A stretch of 64,000 nt of DNA from Arthrobacter sp. zg-Y769 (GCF_020907405.1 NZ_JAJJOE010000003.1:1-64000), one strand, 5' to 3'; positions 28,526-36,813 are shown, counted from the first letter of the stretch. Translations and numbers: made by a program. The notes: generated from the sequence alone by a model not told the origin.

Positions 28526-28975
28526 CTAGTCCGCAGCAGAACCAGCCTGCTCGACGGCGGCACGCACCGCCGGAGGGCAAAGGAAGAACCGCGGCTGGAG
28601 CTCTTCCCATCCCGGATGCTTGGTTTTCTTGCCGTATTCCAAATGCGCCTGGTCCAACGGGTTGTCGGGAACGAGTCCGGGGCTGGCATCCCCCATCAGC
28701 TGGAAGTGGTACATCCACCAGGATCCGTCCGCCTCCTGATTCAGGAACGTGGCTTCCAAGGCCATGAGCTCCCTGCCCAGGGTTGCCAGGCATTCGTCGT
28801 AGCGGTCGTGGAGCATGGTCATCCAATCGTCAAACGATGACTCCTTCGCCTCCAGCAGCCGGGCCCTGCTCAGCTCCATCCGCATGCCGGGAGGCACCGA
28901 CGCCGGCATCGGCCAGCCGGGAAAATCCGGAGCAGCGGGAGCGAACGGGAGAGGCGGGTACTCGGATCTGCTCAT
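28526..28975 (-). CDS. DUF6176-like protein
   Basis: This 149-residue soluble protein has no signal or membrane segment. The core from RMELSRARLLEAKE through WMTMLHDRYDECLATLGREL to EADGSWWMYHFQ resembles DUF6176, a small family of unknown function common in actinobacteria. The start is the ATG before SRSEYPPLPF; the open frame continues 38 codons upstream but overlaps the tetR promoter. It is divergent from tetR, 167 bases apart, with the ACCnACCGGTnGGT palindrome between them, so TetR could affect it. Function unknown. Confidence 0.75.
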   Translation of the reverse strand: MSRSEYPPLPFAPAAPDFPGWPMPASVPPGMRMELSRARLLEAKESSFDDWMTMLHDRYDECLATLGRELMALEATFLNQEADGSWWMYHFQLMGDASPGLVPDNPLDQAHLEYGKKTKHPGWEELQPRFFLCPPAVRAAVEQAGSAAD

Positions 28976-29084
28976 GCCCAAGACTGTAGGGGACCCAAAG
29001 AAGGCGGCAGGAGTGCCCCGCCGGAATTCTTTCGGCAAAACCCTTGCGCCGGCTGCCCCCTCCGGGGTTATGGTGTTCGCACAT

Positions 29085-29098
29085 ACCAACCGGTCGGT
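29085..29098. promoter_or_regulatory. Candidate TetR operator 1 (tetR promoter)
   Basis: ACCAACCGGTCGGT is centred on ACCGGT, with ACC/GGT outer half-sites. It matches the pattern ACCnACCGGwCGGw also found at 29879 and 36027. It lies 45 bases upstream of the tetR ATG and in the divergent region shared with the DUF6176 gene, where autorepression would be expected. Confidence 0.7.
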
Positions 29099-29142
29099 TC
29101 CGACTGCCGGACCGCACCGCGAGAAACCCGGATACCCGCCGC

Positions 29143-29721
29143 ATGAAGACCCTGAACATCAAAGAAGAGCTCGCACGGACCTCCGTGGAGCTTTTCGCGC
29201 GGCACGGGTACGCAAAAACGAGCGTCCAGCAGATCGTGGACGCGGCAGGGGTGACGAAGGGGGCGCTCTATCACTACTTCAATTCCAAGGATGACCTGCT
29301 CTTCGATATTTATGACCGCATCCTGACCCTCCAGCGCGAGCACCTGACGGAGATCATCGGCCGCGAACTGCCGGCAGTCGAGACCATGCGCCTGGTCTGC
29401 GAGGACGTGATCATGACGTCGATTGACTGGATCCGGGAAGGAGCGGTGTTCTTCCGTTCCCAGCACATGCTCAGCGAGGACCGGCAGGAGGAAGTGAAGC
29501 GCAGGCGCCGTGAATACAACGAGGCGTTCACGGCCCTCCTGGTCCGGGGCCAGGCCGACGGCGTCTTCCGGACTGATATTCCGAAACAGGTGCTCGCAGC
29601 CAATTTCTTCTCCGACCCGCACTATCTCTCGTACTGGTACTCCCCCGGCGGGGCCATCAGCCGTGAACAGGCAGCAGCCCAGCTGACCGAGCTTTACCTG
29701 GCCGGGCTGCAGGCAAAGTAG
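29143..29721 (+). CDS. TetR/AcrR-family regulator
   Basis: This 192-residue regulator has an N-terminal helix-turn-helix (KEELARTSVELFARHGY, TSVQQIVDAAGVTKGALYHYF) and a ligand-binding C-terminal domain of the type seen in regulators of acyl-CoA-related genes. The start is the ATG before KTLNIKEE; 33 upstream codons of open frame cover the palindrome and are unlikely to be translated. It is followed, on the same strand, by the Liv-type transporter. It probably represses itself, the transporter and the maoC-SDR pair; the inducer is unknown. Confidence 0.9.
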   Translation: MKTLNIKEELARTSVELFARHGYAKTSVQQIVDAAGVTKGALYHYFNSKDDLLFDIYDRILTLQREHLTEIIGRELPAVETMRLVCEDVIMTSIDWIREGAVFFRSQHMLSEDRQEEVKRRRREYNEAFTALLVRGQADGVFRTDIPKQVLAANFFSDPHYLSYWYSPGGAISREQAAAQLTELYLAGLQAK

Positions 29722-29729
29722 CCAATTCC

Positions 29730-29800
29730 GCACCTCCGCAATACGGCACCACCGCACCACCGCACAAGACAGCACCTCCGCAATACGGCACCACCGCACC
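29730..29800. repeat. Two 29-base direct repeats between tetR and the ABC operon
   Basis: A 29-base block that begins GCACCTCCGCAATACGGCAC occurs at 29730-29758 and again, identically, at 29772-29800, separated by 13 bases. Smaller CACCACCGCACC pieces flank the copies. It fills most of the 142-base gap and lies upstream of the transporter promoter. It may be a recent duplication or a set of regulatory sites. Confidence 0.8.
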
Positions 29801-29863
29801 TCCCGCACCACCTTCACTACAGCACCCTGTACGCAAGGTAAGAGCAGAGACGATGGAGTACTC

Positions 29864-30649
29864 ATGCAGGAGCAACGTACCGACCGGTCGGAACCGCCGC
29901 GGCTTCGCCTGGACGGCATCACGGTCCGGTTCGGCGGTCTCACCGCGCTGGACTCGGTGTCCCTGGACATCCCGGCAGGCCGGATCCTTGGGGTCATGGG
30001 CCCCAACGGGGCGGGAAAGACCACCCTGTTCAACGTAATCTGCGGGGTTTTCCCGCCCACGGAGGGCAGCCTGGAACTGGACGGACGGAGTTTCACTCCT
30101 AAGCCCCACCGCCTCACCCGCTCCGGAGTGGCGCGCACCCTTCAGGGGCTGGGCCTGTTCCCCGGCCTGACCGTACTGCAGAACGTCACGGCAGGCCTGG
30201 CGGCAGGCTCGCGCAGAGGGCTCGATCTCCTGGCCCTGCCCGGGTCCGTCCGACGCGAAACCCTGCTTGCCGAACGGGCGATGGAAGCACTGGATACCCT
30301 CGGCGTCGCCGGCTACGCCGCAGCCCTCCCGGACACCCTGCCCTACGGCATCCGCAAGAAGGTGGCACTGGCCCGTGCCCTGGTGAGCGAACCGCGGCTG
30401 CTGCTGCTGGATGAACCGGCCGGCGGACTCAGCCACGAGGACATCGGTGAACTGGCTGACATCATCCGCACCGTGCCCGGCGACGGATGCTCGGTGGTGC
30501 TCGTGGAACACCATGTGGACCTGGTCATGGAGGTCTGCGACCGCATAGCCGTCCTGGACTTCGGCCGCCTGATCGCCGAAGGAACACCCGCGGAAATCAG
30601 TGCTGATCCTGCCGTTGCGGATGCCTATCTGGGAGTTGAGGCGGCATGA
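29864..30649 (+). CDS. Branched-chain-type ABC transporter ATPase (LivG-like)
   Basis: This 261-residue ABC ATPase has Walker A GPNGAGKTT (residues 47-55), the signature region as LPYGIRKKVALARAL and Walker B LLLLDEPAGG. The PYG-type signature is characteristic of LivG, although the Gln usually next to it is an Ile here. It powers import with the LivF-like partner. It ends in an ATGA overlap with the next gene. The five-gene unit is one operon. Confidence 0.92.
   Translation: MQEQRTDRSEPPRLRLDGITVRFGGLTALDSVSLDIPAGRILGVMGPNGAGKTTLFNVICGVFPPTEGSLELDGRSFTPKPHRLTRSGVARTLQGLGLFPGLTVLQNVTAGLAAGSRRGLDLLALPGSVRRETLLAERAMEALDTLGVAGYAAALPDTLPYGIRKKVALARALVSEPRLLLLDEPAGGLSHEDIGELADIIRTVPGDGCSVVLVEHHVDLVMEVCDRIAVLDFGRLIAEGTPAEISADPAVADAYLGVEAA
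29879..29892. promoter_or_regulatory. Candidate TetR operator 2 (start of the first ATPase gene)
   Basis: ACCGACCGGTCGGA contains a perfect 12-base palindrome, CCGACCGGTCGG. It lies 15 bases inside the ATPase coding region and encodes part of the N-terminal Thr-Asp-Arg-Ser. A repressor bound here would block transcription through the start of the operon. It shares the motif of operators 1 and 3. Confidence 0.7.
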
Positions 30650-31365
30650 CCGGCGGACTGGTACTGGACGGCGTCAGCGCCGGGTACGGAGCCGTCCAGG
30701 TGCTGCACAATATCGACCTCACCGTGGCGGAAGGCTCTATCACCGCCGTCGTGGGAGCAAACGGGGCGGGTAAGACCACCCTTCTGCGCACCATCACCGG
30801 CCAGCTCCGGCCAAGCGCCGGCAGCATCCGGATCAAAGACGGCAGGGATCTGACCCGGGTGCCGGTCGAGGAGATGGTGCGTCACGGCGTCGCCCTCGTG
30901 CCCGAACGCCGCGGCGTGATCACCGAACTGACGGTGGAGGAAAACCTGCGCCTGGGCGGACTGTGGCGGAAGGACCGCAGGGCAGCGGATGAAGTGCTGG
31001 CGCAGATGTACGAACTCTTCGAGCCGCTGGCCCGGCGCCGGAAGGCCGCCGGACACCAGCTTTCCGGCGGCGAGCGCCAGATGCTTGCGCTCGGGCGGGC
31101 CCTGATGGCCGCACCGGAGAACCTCCTGCTGGACGAGCCCTCCCTCGGGCTGGCCCCCAAAGTGAGCGCGCAGATCCTGGGCATGCTGCGCCGCCTCCGT
31201 GACGACACCGGACTGACCGTACTGCTGATCGAACAGAACGTCCGGAGCGCACTCGCGGTCGCGGACCACGGCGTCGTCCTCAACCTGGGCCGGATTGTCG
31301 CCTCGCGTCCGGCGGCCGAACTGGCCGAAGACACCGACCTCCGCCACACCTACCTGGGGTTCTAA
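30646..31365 (+). CDS. Branched-chain-type ABC transporter ATPase (LivF-like)
   Basis: This is the second ATPase of the transporter (239 residues), with Walker A GANGAGKTT near residue 41, signature LSGGERQM and Walker B NLLLDEPSLGLAP. The LGLAP ending of Walker B is a LivF hallmark. It overlaps both neighbours by a few bases (ATGA and TAATG). Both ATPases being present implies a heterodimeric motor. Confidence 0.93.
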   Translation: MTGGLVLDGVSAGYGAVQVLHNIDLTVAEGSITAVVGANGAGKTTLLRTITGQLRPSAGSIRIKDGRDLTRVPVEEMVRHGVALVPERRGVITELTVEENLRLGGLWRKDRRAADEVLAQMYELFEPLARRRKAAGHQLSGGERQMLALGRALMAAPENLLLDEPSLGLAPKVSAQILGMLRRLRDDTGLTVLLIEQNVRSALAVADHGVVLNLGRIVASRPAAELAEDTDLRHTYLGF

Positions 31366-32243
31366 TGGACAGATTCCTTTTCCTCACCTTTGACGGCCTC
31401 GCCCGCGGCGCCGTCCTCGCCGCCTTCGCGCTCTCGCTGGTCCTGATCTGGCGTGCAGCGCGGATCGTGAACTTTGCGCAGGGGGCCATGGCGGTGGCGG
31501 CCACCTACATCGCCTTCACCGTCACCGCGCTTACCGGCAGCTACTGGGCAGGACTCGCCGCTGCCCTTGTTGCAGGTTTCCTCATCGGTGCCGTGGTGGA
31601 GCGCGGCGTCATGCGCTTCGTGGGCAACAGCTCCGCGTTGAACCCGGTTATCGCCGGGCTGGGACTGCTGATGCTGATCCAGGCCGTCCTGGGCATGCTG
31701 TTCGGGAACAGCTACCGGACCATGGTGACGCCGTTCAGCTCAAACCCGGTGGAGATCTTCGGCATTACCGTCTTCTCCTCCTATGACCTCTTTGTGTTCG
31801 CCTGCATAGCCGTCCTGGTAGGAGGGCTGGTCCTGTTGTTCACCAGGACACCCCTTGGACTGAGGCTGCGGGCCTCCGCCTTTGCCCCGGACCTGGCCCG
31901 GCTCCTCGGCGTGCGGACCTCGCGGATGCTGACCCTCGGCTGGGCCATGTCCTCCGCACTGGGTGCGCTCGCCGCCCTGCTGGTGATCCCCACCGAGCTA
32001 GGGCTCAATCCACATGCCGCCGACGCGGTCTTCGTCTACGCGTTCACCGTTGCCGTCATCGGCGGGCTGGACTCCCCTGCCGGCGCCGTCCTGGGCGGGC
32101 TGGCGGTAGGCGTGCTGCTCAGCTGGGTAAGCGGCTACTGGGGCGCCACCCTTGCTCCAATCGCCATCCTGGTGCTGCTGCTGGCCGTACTGCTCATCCG
32201 CCCGGGCGGAATCTTCTCAATGACCAAGGAGCGAACGGTATGA
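31365..32243 (+). CDS. Branched-chain-type ABC transporter permease (LivH-like)
   Basis: This 292-residue polytopic permease has about eight helices. The LivH region IVNFAQGAMA lies near residue 43, and the coupling region RASAFAPDLARLLGV is followed by VAVIGGLDSPAGAVLGGL. It starts inside the stop of the LivF-like gene and overlaps the LivM-like gene (ATGA). It forms half of the translocation path. Confidence 0.92.
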   Translation: MDRFLFLTFDGLARGAVLAAFALSLVLIWRAARIVNFAQGAMAVAATYIAFTVTALTGSYWAGLAAALVAGFLIGAVVERGVMRFVGNSSALNPVIAGLGLLMLIQAVLGMLFGNSYRTMVTPFSSNPVEIFGITVFSSYDLFVFACIAVLVGGLVLLFTRTPLGLRLRASAFAPDLARLLGVRTSRMLTLGWAMSSALGALAALLVIPTELGLNPHAADAVFVYAFTVAVIGGLDSPAGAVLGGLAVGVLLSWVSGYWGATLAPIAILVLLLAVLLIRPGGIFSMTKERTV

Positions 32244-33391
32244 GCGTCACCAAGCGGTATGCCTTTGCCGCGGCAGCAGCCGTCCTCCTGATCGGGCTCA
32301 CGTTCGTTATCCCGTCTTTCGCCTCGTATCAGCTGGCCACCGTCTGCGCCTACCTGTGCGGCATCGCCGGGCTGACCCTGCTGACGGGCGCCGGCGGCCA
32401 GCTGTCGCTCGGGCAGGCGGCCCTGATGGCCGCGGGCGCGTACAGCTACGCGCTGACCGCCAACACCATGGCCGACGCCGGCACGGAAGGTCCGCTGCTG
32501 CTCCTGGTGCCGCTGGCTGCAGCGGTAACCGGCGCAGCCGTCCTCGGGCTGGTGATCGGGCTGGCTGCCGGCCGGCTCCACGGACCCTACCTGGCCGGTT
32601 TCACCATGGCCCTGGTGGTGGCCCTGCCCGCGGTGACCAGCACCTTTTCGTCGGTGCTCGGCGGGGACCAGGGGCTGTGGATCACCGTGGAAAAACGTCC
32701 CGCTTCGCTGCGCGGCACCGTGTCCACGGAGGCCTGGCAGGCGTGGCTCGCCGTCGTCTGCTCCGTGCTTGTCCTGACCCTGCTGGCGAACCTGCTGCAC
32801 GGACGCTTCGGCCGCCACCTGCGCGCGGTGCGGGACAACCCCGTGGCGGCAGCACTGGCCGGTATCGACCCCGCCCGCACCAAGGTCACGGCCTTCTTCA
32901 TCAGCTCGGCCGCTGCGGGCATGGGCGGCGGACTGCTGGCCTACACCACGCAGAGTGCCAGCCCCGGAGCGTATTCCCTGGTGTTCTCGCTGTTCCTGCT
33001 GATGGCCGCCGTCGTGGGCGGCATCGGCTCCCTGGCCGGAGCGGTCTGGGGCGCCGTGCTCCTGGTTGCCCTGCCGCACCTGATCAGCACGGCCACTTCC
33101 CGGCTGGAACTGTCCGCCGATCTGGCCCAGCGGCTGGACGGCAACTTGGCGGTGGCCGTTTTCGGCCTGGTCCTGATCGTCGTGGTGCTGCTGGCGCCGC
33201 AGGGCATCCAGGGCCTGCTGGACCGGATCGGCCGCAGGTTGGGGCCGACCCGTTCGGTTTCCGTTCCGCCGAAGTCCCCGACGTCCCCGGATTCCCCCGA
33301 TTCCGCACCATCACCAGCATCCAGTACACCAACCCGGTTATCCGCCCGGCATGAGCCCGAGCAGCTACCGGCAACCCCGAAAGGTCAATGA
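32240..33391 (+). CDS. Branched-chain-type ABC transporter permease (LivM-like)
   Basis: The 383-residue protein has about nine helices. The LivM core is seen in AGGQLSLGQAALMAAGAY and in the coupling loop AVRDNPVAAALAGIDPARTK. A Pro/Ser-rich cytosolic tail (about residues 335-383) has no domain. It overlaps the binding-protein gene by 4 bases. Confidence 0.92.
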   Translation: MSVTKRYAFAAAAAVLLIGLTFVIPSFASYQLATVCAYLCGIAGLTLLTGAGGQLSLGQAALMAAGAYSYALTANTMADAGTEGPLLLLVPLAAAVTGAAVLGLVIGLAAGRLHGPYLAGFTMALVVALPAVTSTFSSVLGGDQGLWITVEKRPASLRGTVSTEAWQAWLAVVCSVLVLTLLANLLHGRFGRHLRAVRDNPVAAALAGIDPARTKVTAFFISSAAAGMGGGLLAYTTQSASPGAYSLVFSLFLLMAAVVGGIGSLAGAVWGAVLLVALPHLISTATSRLELSADLAQRLDGNLAVAVFGLVLIVVVLLAPQGIQGLLDRIGRRLGPTRSVSVPPKSPTSPDSPDSAPSPASSTPTRLSARHEPEQLPATPKGQ

Positions 33392-34668
33392 TGATCCGTT
33401 CCAAGCTCCGACTGGGTACCGCCGTCCTTGCTGCCGCCACCCTCGGCCTGGCCTCATGCGCTTCCCCTGATGAAGGGGGCGAGGCAGCTGCCGAAGACGT
33501 TCCCGGGATCACCGACACCACCGTCACCGTCGGCACGCACCAGCCGCTGACCGGACCGGCAGCCGCCGGCTATTCCACGATTTCACCTGCCACAAAGGCC
33601 TACTTTGACTACGTCAACGACAACGGCGGAGTCAACGGCCGCACCATCGAGTACATCGTGAAGGATGACGGCTACAACCCCGCCAACACCCAGACGGCGG
33701 TACGCGAGATGGTGCTGCAGGACGAGGTCTTTGCCCTGGTGGGCGGACTCGGCACGCCGCCGCACAGCGCGGTCCTGGACTTCGTCAACGACAACGAGGT
33801 GCCTGATCTCTTTGTGGCGTCCGGCAGCCCCACCTGGAACCAGCCCGAGGATTACCCCTACACGTACGGCTTCATGGTGGACTACCCCACCGAATCGCGG
33901 ATCCTGGCCACATACGCGCAGGAAGAGTTCCCCGACAAGACCTACTGCTTCTTCGGCCAGGACGACGACTTCGGCGAAGAATTCCAGGGCGGACTGGAAG
34001 CGGTGCTCGGGGAGGACGGATTGGCCGATGTGCAGGTCTATTCCACCGCGAACACCGACATTGCCGCGCAGATCAGTTCCATGAAAGAAGCCGGCTGCGA
34101 AGTGAACTTCCTAGCCACGATCAACGGTTTCAGTGCCCAGGCAGTAGGGACGGCCGCGAAGCTCGGTTACTTCCCGCAGTGGATGGCTTCCTCGGCCGGC
34201 GGCGACTTCAACACCCTTTCCGGTTACTTGGGCGAGAACACCAACAAGCTCCTGCAGGGCTTCGTCAGCGCCAACTACCTCCCCGGATACTCGGACACGG
34301 AGGACGAATGGACGGCAAAGTTTTCCGAGATCAATGAGGAATACAACGCCGGAGCTCCCTTTGACGGGAACACCATCTTCGGAATGTCCATCGGCTACCT
34401 CTTCGTCGAGGCTTTGAAGGAAGCCGGGGAGACCCCCACCAGGGAGTCGCTGCTGGAGGCACTCGAATCCGGCAACGTCACCGGCAACGGCCATGCACCG
34501 CTGGGCTTCGGCGACGACAGCCACCGGGGATACACCGGCGCGATGCTGACCCGGGTCGACAATGGTGTGCAGTCCTACTTCGGGACCCCGTACGTGGTTT
34601 CCGGAGACGAGGTGCAGGAATACACCGAGGAACGGCCGGCCATGCCTGCCGACGGCCTGCCGGAGTAA
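33388..34668 (+). CDS. Liv-type ABC substrate-binding lipoprotein
   Basis: This 426-residue Leu/Ile/Val-binding-fold protein has a lipoprotein signal ending in GLASC (about residue 24). Family stretches are TVGTHQPLTGPAAAGY, YFDYVNDNGGVNGRTIEY and YCFFGQDDDFGEEF. Two ATGs are adjacent; the second has better spacing from GAAAGG. The ligand need not be an amino acid: such systems also take up aromatic, short-chain or other organic acids, and the adjacent MaoC/SDR genes favour a carboxylic acid, which is an inference. Confidence 0.9.
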   Translation: MMIRSKLRLGTAVLAAATLGLASCASPDEGGEAAAEDVPGITDTTVTVGTHQPLTGPAAAGYSTISPATKAYFDYVNDNGGVNGRTIEYIVKDDGYNPANTQTAVREMVLQDEVFALVGGLGTPPHSAVLDFVNDNEVPDLFVASGSPTWNQPEDYPYTYGFMVDYPTESRILATYAQEEFPDKTYCFFGQDDDFGEEFQGGLEAVLGEDGLADVQVYSTANTDIAAQISSMKEAGCEVNFLATINGFSAQAVGTAAKLGYFPQWMASSAGGDFNTLSGYLGENTNKLLQGFVSANYLPGYSDTEDEWTAKFSEINEEYNAGAPFDGNTIFGMSIGYLFVEALKEAGETPTRESLLEALESGNVTGNGHAPLGFGDDSHRGYTGAMLTRVDNGVQSYFGTPYVVSGDEVQEYTEERPAMPADGLPE

Positions 34669-34686
34669 CCGGAGCAGCCGCGAATC

Positions 34687-34726
34687 AATCACAAGGGCCC
34701 GTCCCGCCGGACGGGCCCTTGTGATT
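34687..34726. terminator. Bidirectional terminator between the ABC operon and maoC
   Basis: A perfect 18-base-pair stem (arms starting AATCACAAGGGCCCGTCC) closes a CGCC loop. It sits 18 bases after the binding-protein stop and 11 bases before the end of the convergent maoC gene, so it serves both. The U-tracts are short. Confidence 0.88.
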
Positions 34727-34737
34727 TCCAGGCTCCG

Positions 34738-35190
34738 CTAGCCGAGCACGTAGAGCGAAATGGACTCAGCCACGCAGGCAGGTTTGTCCACACCCTCAAT
34801 CTCAATGGTGACCAGGAGCTTGACCCGTACGCCCTGCGCCGTGGTTTCCACCGAGGCAAGCTCGGACCGGGCACGGACACGGCTGCCCACCGGCACCGGA
34901 TGCGGGAAGCGCACCCGGTCCAACCCGTAATTGACACCCATCACCGTTCCGTCCACCCGGAACCGGCCGGAGGCGAGCGCCGGCAGCAGGGCCAGGCTCA
35001 GGTAGCCGTGCGCAATGGTGCCCCCGAAGGGTCCCTTGGCAGCCCTCTCGGGATCCACATGGATCCACTGGTGGTCATCAGTGGCATCGGCGAACCGGTT
35101 GACGCGGTCCTGGTCAATGAGCACCCACTCGCTGGTCTCCGCCTGCCCCACCGCCGCCTCGAGTTCCTGCACGGACCCGAAATGCGCCAC
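34738..35190 (-). CDS. MaoC-family (R)-enoyl-CoA hydratase-like protein
   Basis: The 150-residue hot-dog-fold protein has the hydratase motif ATDDHQWIHVDPERA followed by GPFGGTIAHGYL, with the catalytic Asp/His pair. Such enzymes hydrate trans-2-enoyl-CoA or act on related thioesters. It starts 2 bases after the SDR stop, so the SDR product and this one could act in consecutive steps (3-hydroxyacyl and enoyl). Three palindromes tie the pair to the TetR-Liv genes. Confidence 0.9.
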   Translation of the reverse strand: MAHFGSVQELEAAVGQAETSEWVLIDQDRVNRFADATDDHQWIHVDPERAAKGPFGGTIAHGYLSLALLPALASGRFRVDGTVMGVNYGLDRVRFPHPVPVGSRVRARSELASVETTAQGVRVKLLVTIEIEGVDKPACVAESISLYVLG

Positions 35191-35192
35191 CG

Positions 35193-35966
35193 CTAGGCCT
35201 TCGGTCCGCCGGCAACATAGAGCACCTGTCCGGAAACGAACGAGGCCTCCTCACGGGCAAAGAAGGACGCCGCCGCAGCGATGTCCTCCGGGTTCCCGGC
35301 CCGGCCCACCGGAATCTCCTTCACCGCATGCGCCACGAAGTCTTCGAACGGCACCCCGACACGTTCCGCCGTCGCCCGGGTCATGTCGGTCTGGATAAAG
35401 CCGGGGGCAATCGCGTTGACCGTGACGTTGTAACGGCCCAGTTCGATGGCCAGCGTCTTGGTGAAACCCTGGATTCCGGCCTTGGCGGCGGCATAGTTGG
35501 CCTGGCCCCGGTTGCCGAGGGCGGAGGTGCTGGACAGGTTGATGATGCGCCCCCACTTCTGCTGCACCTGGTGGGCCTGCACTGCACGGCTCATCAGGAA
35601 CGCCCCGCGCAGGTGCACTCCCATCACTGCGTCCCAGTCCGTGTCGGTCATCTTGAACAGCAGGTTGTCCCGGAGGATGCCGGCATTGTTGACCAGGATG
35701 GTGGGTGCGCCCAACTCCTCCGCGATACGGCCCACCGCCTGTTCGACGGCGGCGGCATCGGCGACGTCGGCGCCTACGCCCACCGCCTTGCCTCCCGAAT
35801 TGTTGATGGCCTCCACGGTTGCGGCAGTGTCTTCCTCCCGCAGGTCAAGGACAGCCACGCGGTGCCCGTCCGCCGCGAGCCGCTTGGCGACCGCTGCACC
35901 GATCCCGCGGCCTGCTCCGGTGACGACGGCGGTGCGCTGGTCAAAGGGGGCTGGTAGCTCTGTCAT
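35193..35966 (-). CDS. SDR-family 3-oxoacyl-(ACP/CoA) reductase-like enzyme
   Basis: This 257-residue FabG-like reductase has the cofactor loop TGAGRGIG (residues 16-23), NNAG, the catalytic Ser in LSSTSAL and YAAAK. The start is the ATG before TELPAPFDQ, with AGGAG 4 bases upstream. The long open frame running further upstream is built from a pseudogene and does not belong to it. It is the first gene of the SDR-maoC unit, with a TetR-type palindrome 61-75 bases upstream. Confidence 0.92.
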   Translation of the reverse strand: MTELPAPFDQRTAVVTGAGRGIGAAVAKRLAADGHRVAVLDLREEDTAATVEAINNSGGKAVGVGADVADAAAVEQAVGRIAEELGAPTILVNNAGILRDNLLFKMTDTDWDAVMGVHLRGAFLMSRAVQAHQVQQKWGRIINLSSTSALGNRGQANYAAAKAGIQGFTKTLAIELGRYNVTVNAIAPGFIQTDMTRATAERVGVPFEDFVAHAVKEIPVGRAGNPEDIAAAASFFAREEASFVSGQVLYVAGGPKA

Positions 35967-36026
35967 GTCTCTCCTGCCGGTGGCGGCAGCCCACGGACTG
36001 TGTGCTGCGTCTCTTCCGCCGAGGGT

Positions 36027-36040
36027 ACCGACCGGACGGT
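36027..36040. promoter_or_regulatory. Candidate TetR operator 3 (SDR-maoC promoter)
   Basis: ACCGACCGGACGGT differs from the ideal palindrome ACCGACCGGTCGGT at one base and is flanked by GT and AC, extending the symmetry. It lies about 60 bases upstream of the SDR start. Sharing this motif with the tetR promoter and the ATPase start links the two operons. Confidence 0.68.
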
Positions 36041-36075
36041 ACGGACGCAACGGGAGGAAGCGGAGCGGGAACGCC

Positions 36076-36433
36076 TCAGCGCAGCTGCCGTGCGGCGCCG
36101 CCGCGGAAGGTCCTGCGGTAGGCGGCCGGGCTTGCTCCCACATCCCGGTGGAAGTGATGACGCAGCAGTTCCGCCTGTACTGCGCCTGTCCCCCGTCCCG
36201 GTGGGGAGGGACCACCATGTCGCGGGCAATGGCCGCGGCGGTCTTTGCCCCGCATTCAATGCGGACCAGATGCAGCGCCGCATCAATGCCTGCGGCGGTG
36301 CCTGCACTGGTGATGATGTTCCCGTCCCGGACGTACAGCACATCCGCATCCACCCGGACCGCCGGGTAACGGGCTGCCAGGTCCGCCGAGTACATCCAGT
36401 GCGTGATGCCCCGCCGGCCGTCCAGCAGCCGAG
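36076..36433 (-). pseudogene. Remnant of a GlxA-type (DJ-1/PfpI + AraC) regulator
   Basis: Reading the minus strand from 36433, one frame gives ARLLDGRRGITHW, then YPAVRVDADVLYVRDG, TSAGTAAGIDAALHLVR and VVPPHRDGGQAQY. These are the conserved end of the DJ-1 domain of GlxA-family regulators. At about 36176 the frame changes, and another frame gives HHFHRDVGASPAAYRRTF and a stop at 36076, the end of an AraC DNA-binding domain. The N-terminal half and about 75-80 codons between these parts are missing. The gene is clearly dead. Confidence 0.85.
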
Positions 36434-36712
36434 CAGATGCCCCAACCGCCAGGCGATAGTGATGACCGGCGCCGGAACTGGCTCGGGGTACACGAAGTCG
36501 ATGACGTACGGGCCGGAGCCGACGCCTACCAGCGATGGCGCACGCGGCCGCTCGTTCCAGCACCCGTGCACGGGTTCCCAGAAGTACTCCCCGTCGCCCA
36601 GGCCCTCCAGACGGGGCCGCGCCTGATTCTCCCAATGCCACTGAAGCTGCCCTGCCAGCTTGGCAGGGACATCCAGCTCGCTGACTGGTTACAGGGGTCC
36701 TCTGCGTGCCAT
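36434..36712 (-). pseudogene. Truncated DinB-family gene with a stop at codon 8
   Basis: A perfect ribosome-binding site (AAGGAGG, 5 bases) precedes an ATG at 36712. The frame reads MARRGPL, then TAA, then continues as LQWHWENQARPRLEGL, EYFWEPVHGCWNERPR and VITIAWRLGHLL. That is the N-terminal half of a DinB-family (mycothiol/metal-dependent) protein. It ends abruptly where the GlxA remnant begins. DinB genes are often found next to WYL regulators, and one starts 101 bases away in the opposite direction here. Confidence 0.85.
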
Positions 36713-36813
36713 ATCTGCCTCCTTGGTCGGTTCCGCCGTCGGTGTCGGCCTGCGGCCAGATTAGTTCCGCTTCAGGACAGCTTTCGACCGCATTGGCGCG
36801 TAGTTTTGATTCC

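Noticed and set aside
28311-28526. Possible integration site at the tRNA-Arg gene
   Set aside because: No integrase, direct repeat of the tRNA end or foreign gene is present; a normal terminator follows the tRNA.
29730-29800. CRISPR-like pair of repeats
   Set aside because: Only two copies with a 13-base spacer; no cas genes nearby.
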